Positions 1-5,483 of a stretch of DNA of 7,862 bases are shown here, piece after piece. The first letter of the stretch is position 1; each line of letters starts with the position of its first letter. The translations under genes were made by a program, and so were the position numbers. The DNA is from Propionibacterium sp. Lineage in GTDB: Bacteria > Actinomycetota > Actinomycetes > Propionibacteriales > Propionibacteriaceae. The notes beneath the pieces were generated by a model, which was not told the DNA's origin, made no database searches, and worked only from the letters and a program-made list of their open reading frames with translations. Where the stretch lies: positions 1-7,862 of the forward strand of contig JAAYAO010000196.1 in NCBI GenBank assembly GCA_012719335.1, written 5' to 3'.

Positions 1-890
1 AGGCTCGGCCGGGTCACCTCGAACCCGCGCACCGCGACCCCGCCGTTGACCAGCGCCGCCACCAGTTCCTCCGGCGCGGGCCCGTCGGGCAGCGACCCGC
101 AGACCCCGTCCTCGATCGGCTCGACGTCGCCGATCCGTTGCTCGGTGAGGATCCGGGCGGCGGCGTCCCGGTCGGGGGTGCGGACGATCACCCGCGGTTG
201 GGCGCTGCTGCGCACCTGGGCCAGGGTGCCCTGACTGACCAGCACCCCGTCCCGCATCATGCCGACATCGGAGCAGATCTGTTCCACCTCGCCGAGCAGA
301 TGACTCGACACCAGCACGGTTAGCCCGTCGCGGTTCAGCTCGGTCAGCAGCGAGCGCACCTCACGGGTGCCCTGCGGGTCGAGGCCGTTGGTGGGTTCGT
401 CCAGAATCAACAGGTCGCGGGGTTGCAACAGGGCCGCGGCGATACCCAACCGTTGCCGCATGCCCAGCGAATAGGCCCGGTACCGTTTCTCGGCCGCGGC
501 GGCCAACCCGACCCGCTCCAGGGCGTGGTCGACGCGGCGGCGGCAGGTCGACGGGTCGGCGTTCAGGTCGGCGGCGTCGATGCGGGTCAGGTTCTGCCGG
601 CCGGACAGGTAGGGGTGGAAACCGGGCCCCTCGACCAGCGCACCGACCCGGCCGAGCACCGTTGCGTCCCCGTGCCCGATCGGTTCGCCGAGCACGGTCG
701 CGGTGCCGGAATCGGGTCGGATCAACCCGAGCAGCATCCGGATCGTGGTGGTTTTGCCCGATCCGTTGGGGCCCAGGAAGCCGTACACCGACCCGCGGGG
801 CACGGCGAGATCGAGATGGTCGACCACCCGTTGGATGCCGAAGTTCTTGGTCAGCCCCGAGGTGCCGACGGCGAGGTCGGCGTCGCTCAC
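1..890 (-). CDS. ABC transporter ATP-binding protein (BcrA/CcmA-like), 3' end cut by window edge
   Basis: Cytoplasmic ATPase subunit of an ABC transporter, likely an exporter of the drug/bacitracin-resistance type. Reading leftward from a GTG at 890, about 296 codons are open to the edge. Visible motifs: Walker A GPNGSGKT at residues 40-47, a Q-loop region VEGPGFHPYLSG near 86-97 with Glu in place of Gln as is common in BcrA-type ATPases, signature YSLGMRQR at 140-147, Walker B LLILDEP at 160-166, D-loop GLD at 169-171 and switch His197 in SSHLLGEVEQ. The last readable residues, FEVTRPSL, match the usual end of this family, so only about 10-20 residues are probably missing. The GTG start overlaps the TGA of the upstream LolA-like gene (GTGA) and I see no Shine-Dalgarno, which implies translational coupling. 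No membrane domain is fused, so a separate permease is expected beyond the left edge. The substrate cannot be inferred. Confidence 0.93.
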   Translation of the reverse strand, partial: MSDADLAVGTSGLTKNFGIQRVVDHLDLAVPRGSVYGFLGPNGSGKTTTIRMLLGLIRPDSGTATVLGEPIGHGDATVLGRVGALVEGPGFHPYLSGRQNLTRIDAADLNADPSTCRRRVDHALERVGLAAAAEKRYRAYSLGMRQRLGIAAALLQPRDLLILDEPTNGLDPQGTREVRSLLTELNRDGLTVLVSSHLLGEVEQICSDVGMMRDGVLVSQGTLAQVRSSAQPRVIVRTPDRDAAARILTEQRIGDVEPIEDGVCGSLPDGPAPEELVAALVNGGVAVRGFEVTRPS

Positions 891-1942
891 GGAATGGCGG
901 CGACCACGGTGTCGGTCGGCACCAGGCCGAACGCGACGCGTCCGTCGTCGGTGAGCACCACGGTGGCCAGGGTGCTGGTGAGCACCTTGCCGGTGCCCCA
1001 ATCCCCACTGACCTCGGGCAACTGGCTCAACAGCTCCTCGAGTTCGGTCGGTTCCGCGCCGGGTTCGGACGGGGGCGGCAGCGGCGGCATGGTGGCGACC
1101 ATCACCCGATCCCACCCCTCACCGACCACGGTCGGTTCGTCCGCGTGCGGCTGCTCGGCGCCCTTCTCGGGGTGTTCGCCGGGGGTGACCTCTTCGACGG
1201 TGGCGTCGGCGGGCGGGGTGAAGTCGAAGACCGAGGCGTCGGGGGCGGTGAAGCTCACCTGGGTGTACCCGACGCTGATCGCCGGACGTTCGGCATCGGC
1301 CGCCCAGACCTGCACCCGCAGCGGCGCACTGGTTTCACCGTCGATGGCGATCGTCGCCAGATCGACCAGGGTCTCGTCCGACTTCGGGTCGAGCACCAGC
1401 ACATAGGCGGGACGTCCGGCCACCCGTTCGTTGTCGGTCACCGACACCTCGGTGCTGGGTTCGATCGAGTTCAGAAGCTCCTCGGCCGCTTCCTGCGGCG
1501 TCCTCGGGGTGTCGGACGCCGGGTGGTCGCCCTCGTGCTCGGGCACGGTGTGGTGCTTGGCGGTCTTCGACTCGCTCGACCACTGCCACACGTCCTCGCC
1601 GTTGCGCACCACGGTCGTCTCGGCGCCCTCGTCGATCAGCGACGCGCGCGACTTGTCATCCCCGTCGTGCCAGACCCGGACGGTGTGGGTGCCGGTGAGC
1701 AGGGCGGTGAACTCCGCATCACCGGGCAGCGCCGGCAGGCCGAGGTCGGTGCTGGTCTCGATGGTGCCGAAGAACTCGTCCACCTCGGTGTTCTGCACGT
1801 CGATCAGGAGCTGTTCGGCATCCTTCGGGGGCAGGGCCGGATCGGCGTCCGCCCGCGGAATCACTGCGGCCACGGCAATCGCGGCCACCGCCGCAGCGGG
1901 CACCGCCCAGCGGATGATCGGATACTTCTGCGTGATGGCCAT
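887..1942 (-). CDS. LolA/RseB-like secreted or membrane-anchored protein
   Basis: A 351-residue protein with a short basic N-terminus and one hydrophobic segment (about residues 12-28, Ala/Val/Ile-rich), acting as an uncleaved anchor or a signal peptide; the rest lies outside the membrane. The body resembles actinobacterial proteins annotated as LolA-like or RseB-like. Features of that family include VRVWHDGDDKSR at 88-99, VVRNGEDVWQW at 111-121, AGRPAYVLVLDPK at 175-187, DGETSAPLRVQVW at 201-213 and SVFDFTPPADA at 237-247. LolA-fold proteins bind lipid or lipoprotein chains in an open beta-barrel, but the ligand here is unknown. ATG 1942 is preferred over an upstream in-frame ATG at 2014 because it directly precedes the hydrophobic segment and sits 7 nt after a -10 box; the 2014 start would overlap the divergent lipoprotein gene. 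The stop overlaps the ABC ATPase start. In other actinomycetes I recall the same LolA-like/ATPase/permease order. Confidence 0.85.
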   Translation of the reverse strand: MAITQKYPIIRWAVPAAAVAAIAVAAVIPRADADPALPPKDAEQLLIDVQNTEVDEFFGTIETSTDLGLPALPGDAEFTALLTGTHTVRVWHDGDDKSRASLIDEGAETTVVRNGEDVWQWSSESKTAKHHTVPEHEGDHPASDTPRTPQEAAEELLNSIEPSTEVSVTDNERVAGRPAYVLVLDPKSDETLVDLATIAIDGETSAPLRVQVWAADAERPAISVGYTQVSFTAPDASVFDFTPPADATVEEVTPGEHPEKGAEQPHADEPTVVGEGWDRVMVATMPPLPPPSEPGAEPTELEELLSQLPEVSGDWGTGKVLTSTLATVVLTDDGRVAFGLVPTDTVVAAIP

Positions 1943-1949
1943 GCCTACC

Positions 1950-1955
1950 AGTGTA
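1950..1955 (-). promoter_or_regulatory. -10 box of a likely leaderless promoter for the LolA-like gene
   Basis: On the minus strand TACACT (TAnnnT consensus) is followed by 7 nt and then the ATG at 1942, so transcription would begin at or next to the start codon. No clear Shine-Dalgarno precedes the ATG, which fits. No good -35 hexamer is visible. The box lies inside a small inverted repeat, CCTAC-CAGT-GTAGG at 1944-1957, which could be an operator, though this is only a suggestion. Confidence 0.45.
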
Positions 1956-1992
1956 GGTGGTGACACCGATCGGGTGCGGCCCCGCGGTGGAT

Positions 1993-1998
1993 TAGGGT
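1993..1998 (+). promoter_or_regulatory. -10 box of a likely leaderless promoter for the lipoprotein gene
   Basis: TAGGGT (TAnnnT consensus) ends 6 nt before the ATG at 2005, the spacing expected when the transcript starts at the start codon. There is no Shine-Dalgarno. It lies back to back with the minus-strand promoter in a 62-bp divergent gap that also holds the small palindrome GGTG-A-CACC at 1959-1967. Confidence 0.45.
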
Positions 1999-2004
1999 CG
2001 ATCC

Positions 2005-2916
2005 ATGAGGGCACGGGTGCTTCCGGCGGTCGCTGTATTGCTGGTGACCGCCTGTGCGGCCGGGCCGCAGGACCCCGCGGCGCGGACGGAGCGGGCAGCC
2101 GAGTTGCTGGTGACCGAACTCGGTACCGACAAGGTCCAGCAGGTGTCGCTGACCGACACCCTGCTCAGCCTGCGCAGTGCCGACACCGAGGTGCAGATGG
2201 AAATCGGCGACGATCACGTCGAGCAGCAGGCGGTGGCGGCAGAGCGGCGCCACGAACTGACGTCCCGGCCACTGAGCGATTTCGACCTCACCGCCATGCG
2301 GGCCCGGCAGGACGAACTGTCCTGCGCGGAGGGGTACCTTCCGGTGGTGCAGTCCTTCGCGTTGGCCGGTGGTGCGATGCTGCAACGGGCCGGGTGCGCG
2401 GGGTTCATGGAATACGACGTGCAGCGCACCGAACTCGACGGCGCCGAACTGGGCCCGATCGACGAATGGTCGGCGGAGACGATCGACGAGGCCCTCGAGG
2501 TGGCAGGGGATGTGATGGGCGACGAAGCGGTGTCGCTGCAGTTCACCATCCCGAATCCGTCCTCGCCGCTGTCGGGCAGCGACTGGTACAACCTCCGGAT
2601 GGAGGGACCCGCCGGCCCGGGTGGCTGCAGTATCAAAGCCATCCGCTTCGGGGGCCGTGACAACGACGACGGTACCGGCTATCTGTTCACCCACTGTGAT
2701 GACCGGGAGACCGTGTGGACGGGGAAACCCGCCTTTCGGGTGGCCGACGTCGATGGGGCGCAGGTGGTCGCGGCCTGGGCGGAACTGTCCGAACGGATGA
2801 CGGACGACCTCGATTATGTCTGGGTGGAGGCCCGCGAGGACGGAGTGCTGCTGCTGTCGACCTTCGGAGCCGCCGACGACATCCGCGACATAGACCATCG
2901 GGTGCCCCTGGGCTGA
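2005..2916 (+). CDS. Putative lipoprotein of unknown function
   Basis: A 303-residue protein whose N-terminus is a typical lipoprotein signal: Arg2/Arg4, a hydrophobic stretch at residues 5-16, then lipobox VTAC with Cys17 as the lipidated residue. It should therefore be anchored to the outer face of the cytoplasmic membrane. I do not recognise the mature domain. It is acidic, lacks further hydrophobic helices, and contains four more cysteines at 107, 131, 208 and 231, which could form two disulfides with similar spacing (24 and 23 residues). The halves around them (EYDVQRTELDG near 135-145; a WYNLRMEG stretch near 194-201) look like beta-rich secreted sequence. The start is set by the signal peptide and by a -10 box 6 nt upstream. 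It is divergent from the LolA-like/ABC operon, so both could be co-regulated envelope functions. No catalytic motif is apparent. Confidence 0.82.
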   Translation: MRARVLPAVAVLLVTACAAGPQDPAARTERAAELLVTELGTDKVQQVSLTDTLLSLRSADTEVQMEIGDDHVEQQAVAAERRHELTSRPLSDFDLTAMRARQDELSCAEGYLPVVQSFALAGGAMLQRAGCAGFMEYDVQRTELDGAELGPIDEWSAETIDEALEVAGDVMGDEAVSLQFTIPNPSSPLSGSDWYNLRMEGPAGPGGCSIKAIRFGGRDNDDGTGYLFTHCDDRETVWTGKPAFRVADVDGAQVVAAWAELSERMTDDLDYVWVEAREDGVLLLSTFGAADDIRDIDHRVPLG

Positions 2917-2941
2917 GGGCCTCGGAGCAGAGGTCTCGTGC

Positions 2942-2958
2942 CTCCCGGTGCCCGGGAG
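2942..2958 (+). terminator. Possible hairpin terminator after the lipoprotein gene
   Basis: A perfect 7-bp GC-rich stem with a 3-nt loop (CTCCCGG-TGC-CCGGGAG) begins 25 nt after the lipoprotein stop. No T-tract follows, which is common for hairpin terminators in high-GC actinomycetes, so termination is plausible but unproven. It lies upstream of the candidate promoter of the SDR gene. Confidence 0.35.
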
Positions 2959-2987
2959 CGCCACTCCGCCGCGGGGCAACCCTTCTC

Positions 2988-2993
2988 TACGGT
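2988..2993 (+). promoter_or_regulatory. Candidate -10 box for the SDR gene
   Basis: TACGGT fits the TAnnnT pattern and would give a 5' leader of roughly 20-25 nt that includes the strong Shine-Dalgarno. No convincing -35 element is seen. It lies downstream of the putative terminator hairpin, consistent with separate transcription from the lipoprotein gene. Confidence 0.3.
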
Positions 2994-3009
2994 GGGGGCA
3001 GCCGAAACC

Positions 3010-3015
3010 AGGAGG
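3010..3015 (+). promoter_or_regulatory. Strong Shine-Dalgarno fixing the SDR start
   Basis: AGGAGG lies 7 nt before the ATG at 3023. It decides between this start and an in-frame ATG at 2948, which would add 25 residues unlike any SDR N-terminus. It is the only clear Shine-Dalgarno in the window; the other visible starts look leaderless or coupled. Confidence 0.85.
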
Positions 3016-3022
3016 ACCACCC

Positions 3023-3883
3023 ATGTCGGACACCGAACGCGTCGTCGTCGTCACCGGAGCCAGCCGGGGGGCCGGCAAGGGCATCGCCCTGGCCCTGGGC
3101 ACCCCCGGATCAACCGTGTACGTCACCGGCCGCACCCGCACCGATGGGGACGCCCCGTTGCCCGGATCGGTCGGTCGCACCGCCGAGGAGATCAACGAGC
3201 GCGGCGGCCGCGGGGTGGCCGTGCACGTCGACCACGCCGACGACGCCCAGGTCGAGGCGCTCTTCGAGCAGATCCGGGCCGAACACGGCCGGGTCGACAT
3301 CCTGGTCAACAACGCGTACATGATTCACGACAACCTCGCGACTGCCGGGCCCTTCTGGGAGAAGCCGCTCGACATGCTGCAGATGATGGACGTCGGGCTG
3401 CGGTCGTCCTATGTCGCCAGTTGGTACGCCGCGCCGTTGCTGGTGCAGTCCGAGCGCGGGTTCGTGGTGAACACCTCCTCGGCCGGAGCGAACGCCTACA
3501 TGCACGGCCCGATCTACGGTTTCGTCAAGGCCGGTGTCGACAAGATGGCCCATGACATGGCGGTCGACTTCAAGCCGCACGGGGTGGCGGCGATGTCGGT
3601 GTGGATGGGGCTGTTGCGCACCGAACGCACCGCCCACATCTTCGAATCCGGCGACGAGCGCTACGCCGCCGCGGCCGACGGCTCGGAAACCCCCGAGTTC
3701 GTCGGCCGGGTGATCGACGGGCTGTGGCGCTCGGAGAACCTGATGGAACGCTCCGGCACCGTGGTCATCTCGGCCGAGGTCGGCGCCGAACTCGGCATCA
3801 CCGACATCGACGGCCGCCGGCCGATCGGCCCGCGCGCCTTCCTCGGCGGCCCCTTCGAGTACAGCTCGGCCGTCGTCCAGTAG
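3023..3883 (+). CDS. SDR family NAD(P)-dependent oxidoreductase, DHRS1-like
   Basis: A 286-residue cytosolic short-chain dehydrogenase/reductase. The Rossmann dinucleotide motif TGASRGAG is at residues 11-18, NNAY (the NNAG-type motif) at 96-99, NTSS at 150-153 with Ser152 as the likely catalytic serine, and YGFVK at 165-169 giving catalytic Tyr165 and Lys169. The Ser-Tyr spacing of 13 is typical. The pattern VTGRT after the second strand, the FWEKP stretch, VGLRSSYVAS and a TERT segment after the substrate loop resemble the DHRS1 group, known from animals and common in bacteria. An Arg after TG in VTGRT is compatible with NADP(H) but not decisive. It is slightly longer than classical SDRs (about 250 residues), as expected for this group. 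The start is set by AGGAGG 7 nt upstream. It converges on the membrane-protein gene across a repeat cluster, so it is probably monocistronic. Substrate unknown. Confidence 0.93.
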   Translation: MSDTERVVVVTGASRGAGKGIALALGTPGSTVYVTGRTRTDGDAPLPGSVGRTAEEINERGGRGVAVHVDHADDAQVEALFEQIRAEHGRVDILVNNAYMIHDNLATAGPFWEKPLDMLQMMDVGLRSSYVASWYAAPLLVQSERGFVVNTSSAGANAYMHGPIYGFVKAGVDKMAHDMAVDFKPHGVAAMSVWMGLLRTERTAHIFESGDERYAAAADGSETPEFVGRVIDGLWRSENLMERSGTVVISAEVGAELGITDIDGRRPIGPRAFLGGPFEYSSAVVQ

Positions 3884-3887
3884 CGGC

Positions 3888-4170
3888 GGGGTTGAGCTTG
3901 CCCGGACGGTCGGCGCCGGTTGCGCTGGCCGGAAAGGGCTGGGAGCGGCGTCGGTTGAGCTTGTCGAAACCCCCGGGCCGGGGCGTCGGTTGAGCCTGTC
4001 GAAACCAGCCCCGGACGTTGATTCAGCCCGTCGAAACCAGTCGGCCATCGGCGTCGGTTGAGCCGGTCGGAAAGGGCTGGGAGCGGCGTCGGTTGAGTTC
4101 GTCGAAACCAGCCGCGTCCTGGGTCCGGCCCGGTCTGGCGGCGGCGTCGGTTGAGCTTGTCGAAACCAGC
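3888..4170 (+). repeat. Left cluster of 19-bp GGTTGAG...GTCGAAACC repeats
   Basis: This fills the 302-bp gap between two convergent genes. Good copies on the plus strand are 3953-3971, 3988-4006, 4091-4109 and 4149-4167. Degenerate copies are at about 3890-3905, 3917-3936, 4019-4037 and 4056-4074. The consensus is GGTTGAGCTTGTCGAAACC, usually preceded by GCGTC and followed by AG. Its outer parts are conserved while the central 3 nt vary (CTT, CCT, CCG, TTC). Positions 3930-3959 and 4068-4097 are an exact 30-nt direct duplication. I find no credible coding sequence here. The repeats may also help end transcription of the convergent genes, though they form only imperfect hairpins. Confidence 0.85.
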
Positions 4171-4185
4171 CGCGTCCAGTGGACC

Positions 4186-4857
4186 TCACCCGCTCGCCGC
4201 AACCTCCTTGCGATCCTGGAACGCCTTGGTCGCCATGATCGACATCAACAACACCAACTCGAACGCGTTGGTGATCGCCCCGCTCGGCAACGGCAGCTCG
4301 ACGGCGCTGCCGAAGGTCATGATCACGGCGCCGACGAAGAGCCAGGGCCAGCGCTGCTTCTTCCACAACATCGCGCCCACGATCAGCAGGACGCCGGCGA
4401 CGATCAACACCATCACCGGTGGCCCCGAGGCCGGTTCGGCATTGCTGTACGACAGCGCCCCGTATTCCTCCTCGGGCACGATCGACAATCCGCGGACCTC
4501 GAGGAAGTACTCCAGGACGGTCAAAGCGAGTGCCGCGGCGATCGAGGCGACCTGGTACCAGCGGGCCTGGGCGAATCCGTGGCCGGCCCGGCGCAGGCTG
4601 TGCAGAGCCCAGGCCACCAGCACCGGGGTGACCAGGGCGTGGATCCAGAAGCGGGCGAGATTCAGCCCCTCCAGCAGCGCGCCTTCACCGATGAAGATGC
4701 CCAGCCCGATGATCAGGTTGTCGTAGACCAGCGCGGCCAACACCAACAGCGGCAGGTTGGCCGGTGTCAGCCAGCCGTGTCGGGCGGCCAGGGTGATACC
4801 CCACCCCAGCAGAACGAGGTAGGCGACCGCGAAGCCCAGAAAGATGACCGAATCCAT
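4186..4857 (-). CDS. Multi-pass membrane protein of unknown function
   Basis: A 223-residue integral membrane protein. I count about seven hydrophobic segments, near residues 4-24, 36-56, 67-88, 101-119, 147-164, 171-188 and 196-210. Segments 2 and 3 carry polar residues that look conserved: YDN at 45-47 followed by GLGIFIGEG, and RFWIHALVTP at 69-78. Charged groups inside or at the edges of helices (Asp46, Glu58, Arg69, His73, Glu116, Glu120, Glu187, Glu200) suggest a functional intramembrane site rather than a simple anchor. I recall similar YDN/RFW-HA-TP proteins among uncharacterised bacterial membrane proteins but cannot name a function. ATG 4857 begins directly with the first helix. There is no Shine-Dalgarno, and CACAAT at 4864-4869 lies 6 nt upstream, so a leaderless start is possible. 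The gene stands alone and is bracketed on both sides by same-orientation 19-bp repeats. Confidence 0.85.
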   Translation of the reverse strand: MDSVIFLGFAVAYLVLLGWGITLAARHGWLTPANLPLLVLAALVYDNLIIGLGIFIGEGALLEGLNLARFWIHALVTPVLVAWALHSLRRAGHGFAQARWYQVASIAAALALTVLEYFLEVRGLSIVPEEEYGALSYSNAEPASGPPVMVLIVAGVLLIVGAMLWKKQRWPWLFVGAVIMTFGSAVELPLPSGAITNAFELVLLMSIMATKAFQDRKEVAASG

Positions 4858-4863
4858 GTCGAC

Positions 4864-4869
4864 ATTGTG
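4864..4869 (-). promoter_or_regulatory. Possible -10 box for the membrane-protein gene
   Basis: On the minus strand CACAAT (four of six matches to TATAAT) ends 6 nt before the ATG at 4857. The spacing would give a leaderless transcript, like the two divergent promoters near 1950-2000. No -35 element at proper distance is evident. Confidence 0.3.
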
Positions 4870-4906
4870 TCGGAGTGGTCCAAACCCGGGAGCCGGCCCG
4901 GTGTTC

Positions 4907-5007
4907 CGTTGAGCTCAGTTGAAACCAGCTCGGACACCGGCTGAGTCCGCGTACCCCGGGCGTCGGTCGAGCCCGTCCCCGAACGTCGGTTGAGCTCCGT
5001 CGAAACC
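4907..5007 (+). repeat. Middle cluster of 19-bp repeats upstream of the membrane-protein gene
   Basis: Three copies lie in the plus orientation, the same as the left cluster: 4907-4926 (starts CGTTGAGCTC), a degenerate one at 4965-4983, and 4988-5007 (GGTTGAGCTC then CGTCGAAACC). Two of them have a 20-nt form with one extra central base. With the left cluster they bracket the membrane-protein gene as direct repeats. Confidence 0.7.
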
Positions 5008-5089
5008 AGTCCGGGCCCGGTGATCCGAAGCAGGTTCGTCCCGGGTTTGGGTTGTTGTCCCGCCGGTTTGGCGGCGCCGGCCACCCCGA

Positions 5090-5164
5090 TGACGCAAACC
5101 GCAAGCCTGAGAGGAGCGGAAGCCATAATGGCCGCGGCAGGCCCCAGGCTTGCGTTTCGAGTCA
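5090..5164 (+). repeat. 75-nt imperfect palindrome, copy 1
   Basis: The element runs from TGAC to GTCA and is symmetric about a single central A at 5127. Of 37 mirrored positions, 26 are Watson-Crick pairs, including an unbroken 10-bp run CGCAAGCCTG/CAGGCTTGCG and the core GCCAT-A-ATGGC. It matches copy 2 at 57 of 75 positions without gaps, slightly better in direct than in inverted orientation. It could be a small non-autonomous mobile element, a structured RNA or a protein-binding palindrome. I do not recognise it as a named family. Confidence 0.7.
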
Positions 5165-5235
5165 GCGATGCTCGGGGCTTTCGGCCAAACCATCCGTTCA
5201 CCGGCTCGGGGTCGGTCGGCGTCGGGAACCGGACT

Positions 5236-5254
5236 GGTTTCGACAGGCTCAACC
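5236..5254 (-). repeat. Single minus-orientation 19-bp repeat
   Basis: GGTTTCGACAGGCTCAACC on the plus strand is the reverse complement of the left-cluster repeat type. It is the first copy in the flipped orientation and lies between the two 75-nt palindromes. It is preceded by GTCGGGAACCGGACT, nearly the same leader as in the tandem block at 5514-5608. Confidence 0.75.
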
Positions 5255-5311
5255 GACGCCCGGGGCCTCGACCGGCGTCCGGGCCCGGACCAATCGGGGT
5301 GTTCGTGGTGT

Positions 5312-5350
5312 GTCACCGGCTCTTGTGGCCTCTCGGGCGGTTGCGGTGAC
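5312..5350 (+). repeat. Stem-loop with GTCACCG/CGGTGAC arms
   Basis: Perfect 7-bp inverted arms at 5312-5318 and 5344-5350 enclose 25 nt. The right arm overlaps the TGAC that opens palindrome copy 2, so the two structures are mutually exclusive alternatives or share a boundary. Confidence 0.45.
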
Positions 5351-5421
5351 TGAGAACGCAAGCTTGAGGGGTGTCGAGGCCATAGTGGTCGTGGTTTGTC
5401 CCAGGCTTGCGTTTTGAGTCA
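5347..5421 (+). repeat. 75-nt imperfect palindrome, copy 2
   Basis: It has the same length, ends and symmetry as copy 1, centred on A at 5384. Several mirrored pairs that are mismatched in copy 1 are restored here (offsets 5/71, 7/69, 10/66, 29/47 and 32/44), and nine others are G-T pairs on the plus strand, which an RNA read in that direction would tolerate. The symmetry continues 3 bp outward to 5344-5424. The core is GGCCAT-A-GTGGTC. This pattern fits a conserved hairpin better than random decay, although two copies are too few for proof. Confidence 0.7.
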
Positions 5422-5470
5422 CCGGGGGTTGCGGGTGCCGTTGAACGGGCGGGCCGGCGCCCCCGGTGAC
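5418..5470 (+). repeat. Inverted repeat with perfect 11-bp arms
   Basis: GTCACCGGGGG at 5418-5428 pairs exactly with CCCCCGGTGAC at 5460-5470 across 31 nt. Near its centre is a second perfect palindrome, CCGTT-G-AACGG at 5438-5448. The left arm begins in the GTCA that closes palindrome copy 2, so stem-loops abut through 5312-5470. Confidence 0.6.
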
Positions 5471-5483
5471 GGGTATCCGGGCT

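Noticed and set aside
662..1963. Plus-strand frame of 433 codons over the ABC and LolA-like genes
   Set aside because: Antisense shadow; no start signal, no domain, and opposite strong motif-bearing genes.
1945..3321. Long minus-strand open frame (458 codons) opposite the lipoprotein and SDR genes
   Set aside because: It is antisense to two well-supported genes, its product is rich in Arg/Gly/His/Pro without domains, and it arises from the high GC content.
3953..4167. CRISPR array
   Set aside because: The repeats are only 19 bp with a variable core, spacers range from about 16 to 40 nt, spacers are partly repeated themselves, and no cas gene is present.
3110..4366. Minus-strand frame of 418 codons spanning the SDR gene and left repeat cluster
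   Set aside because: It reads through the non-coding repeats and lies antisense to the SDR, with no recognisable domain.
4018..4944. Plus-strand frame of 308 codons through the repeats and opposite the membrane protein
   Set aside because: Begins in repeats and is antisense to a gene with seven clear hydrophobic segments.
5060..5074. Hairpin CCGCC-GGTTT-GGCGG as a terminator
   Set aside because: Only a 5-bp stem, no T-tract, and not placed at the end of any gene; expected by chance at this GC content.
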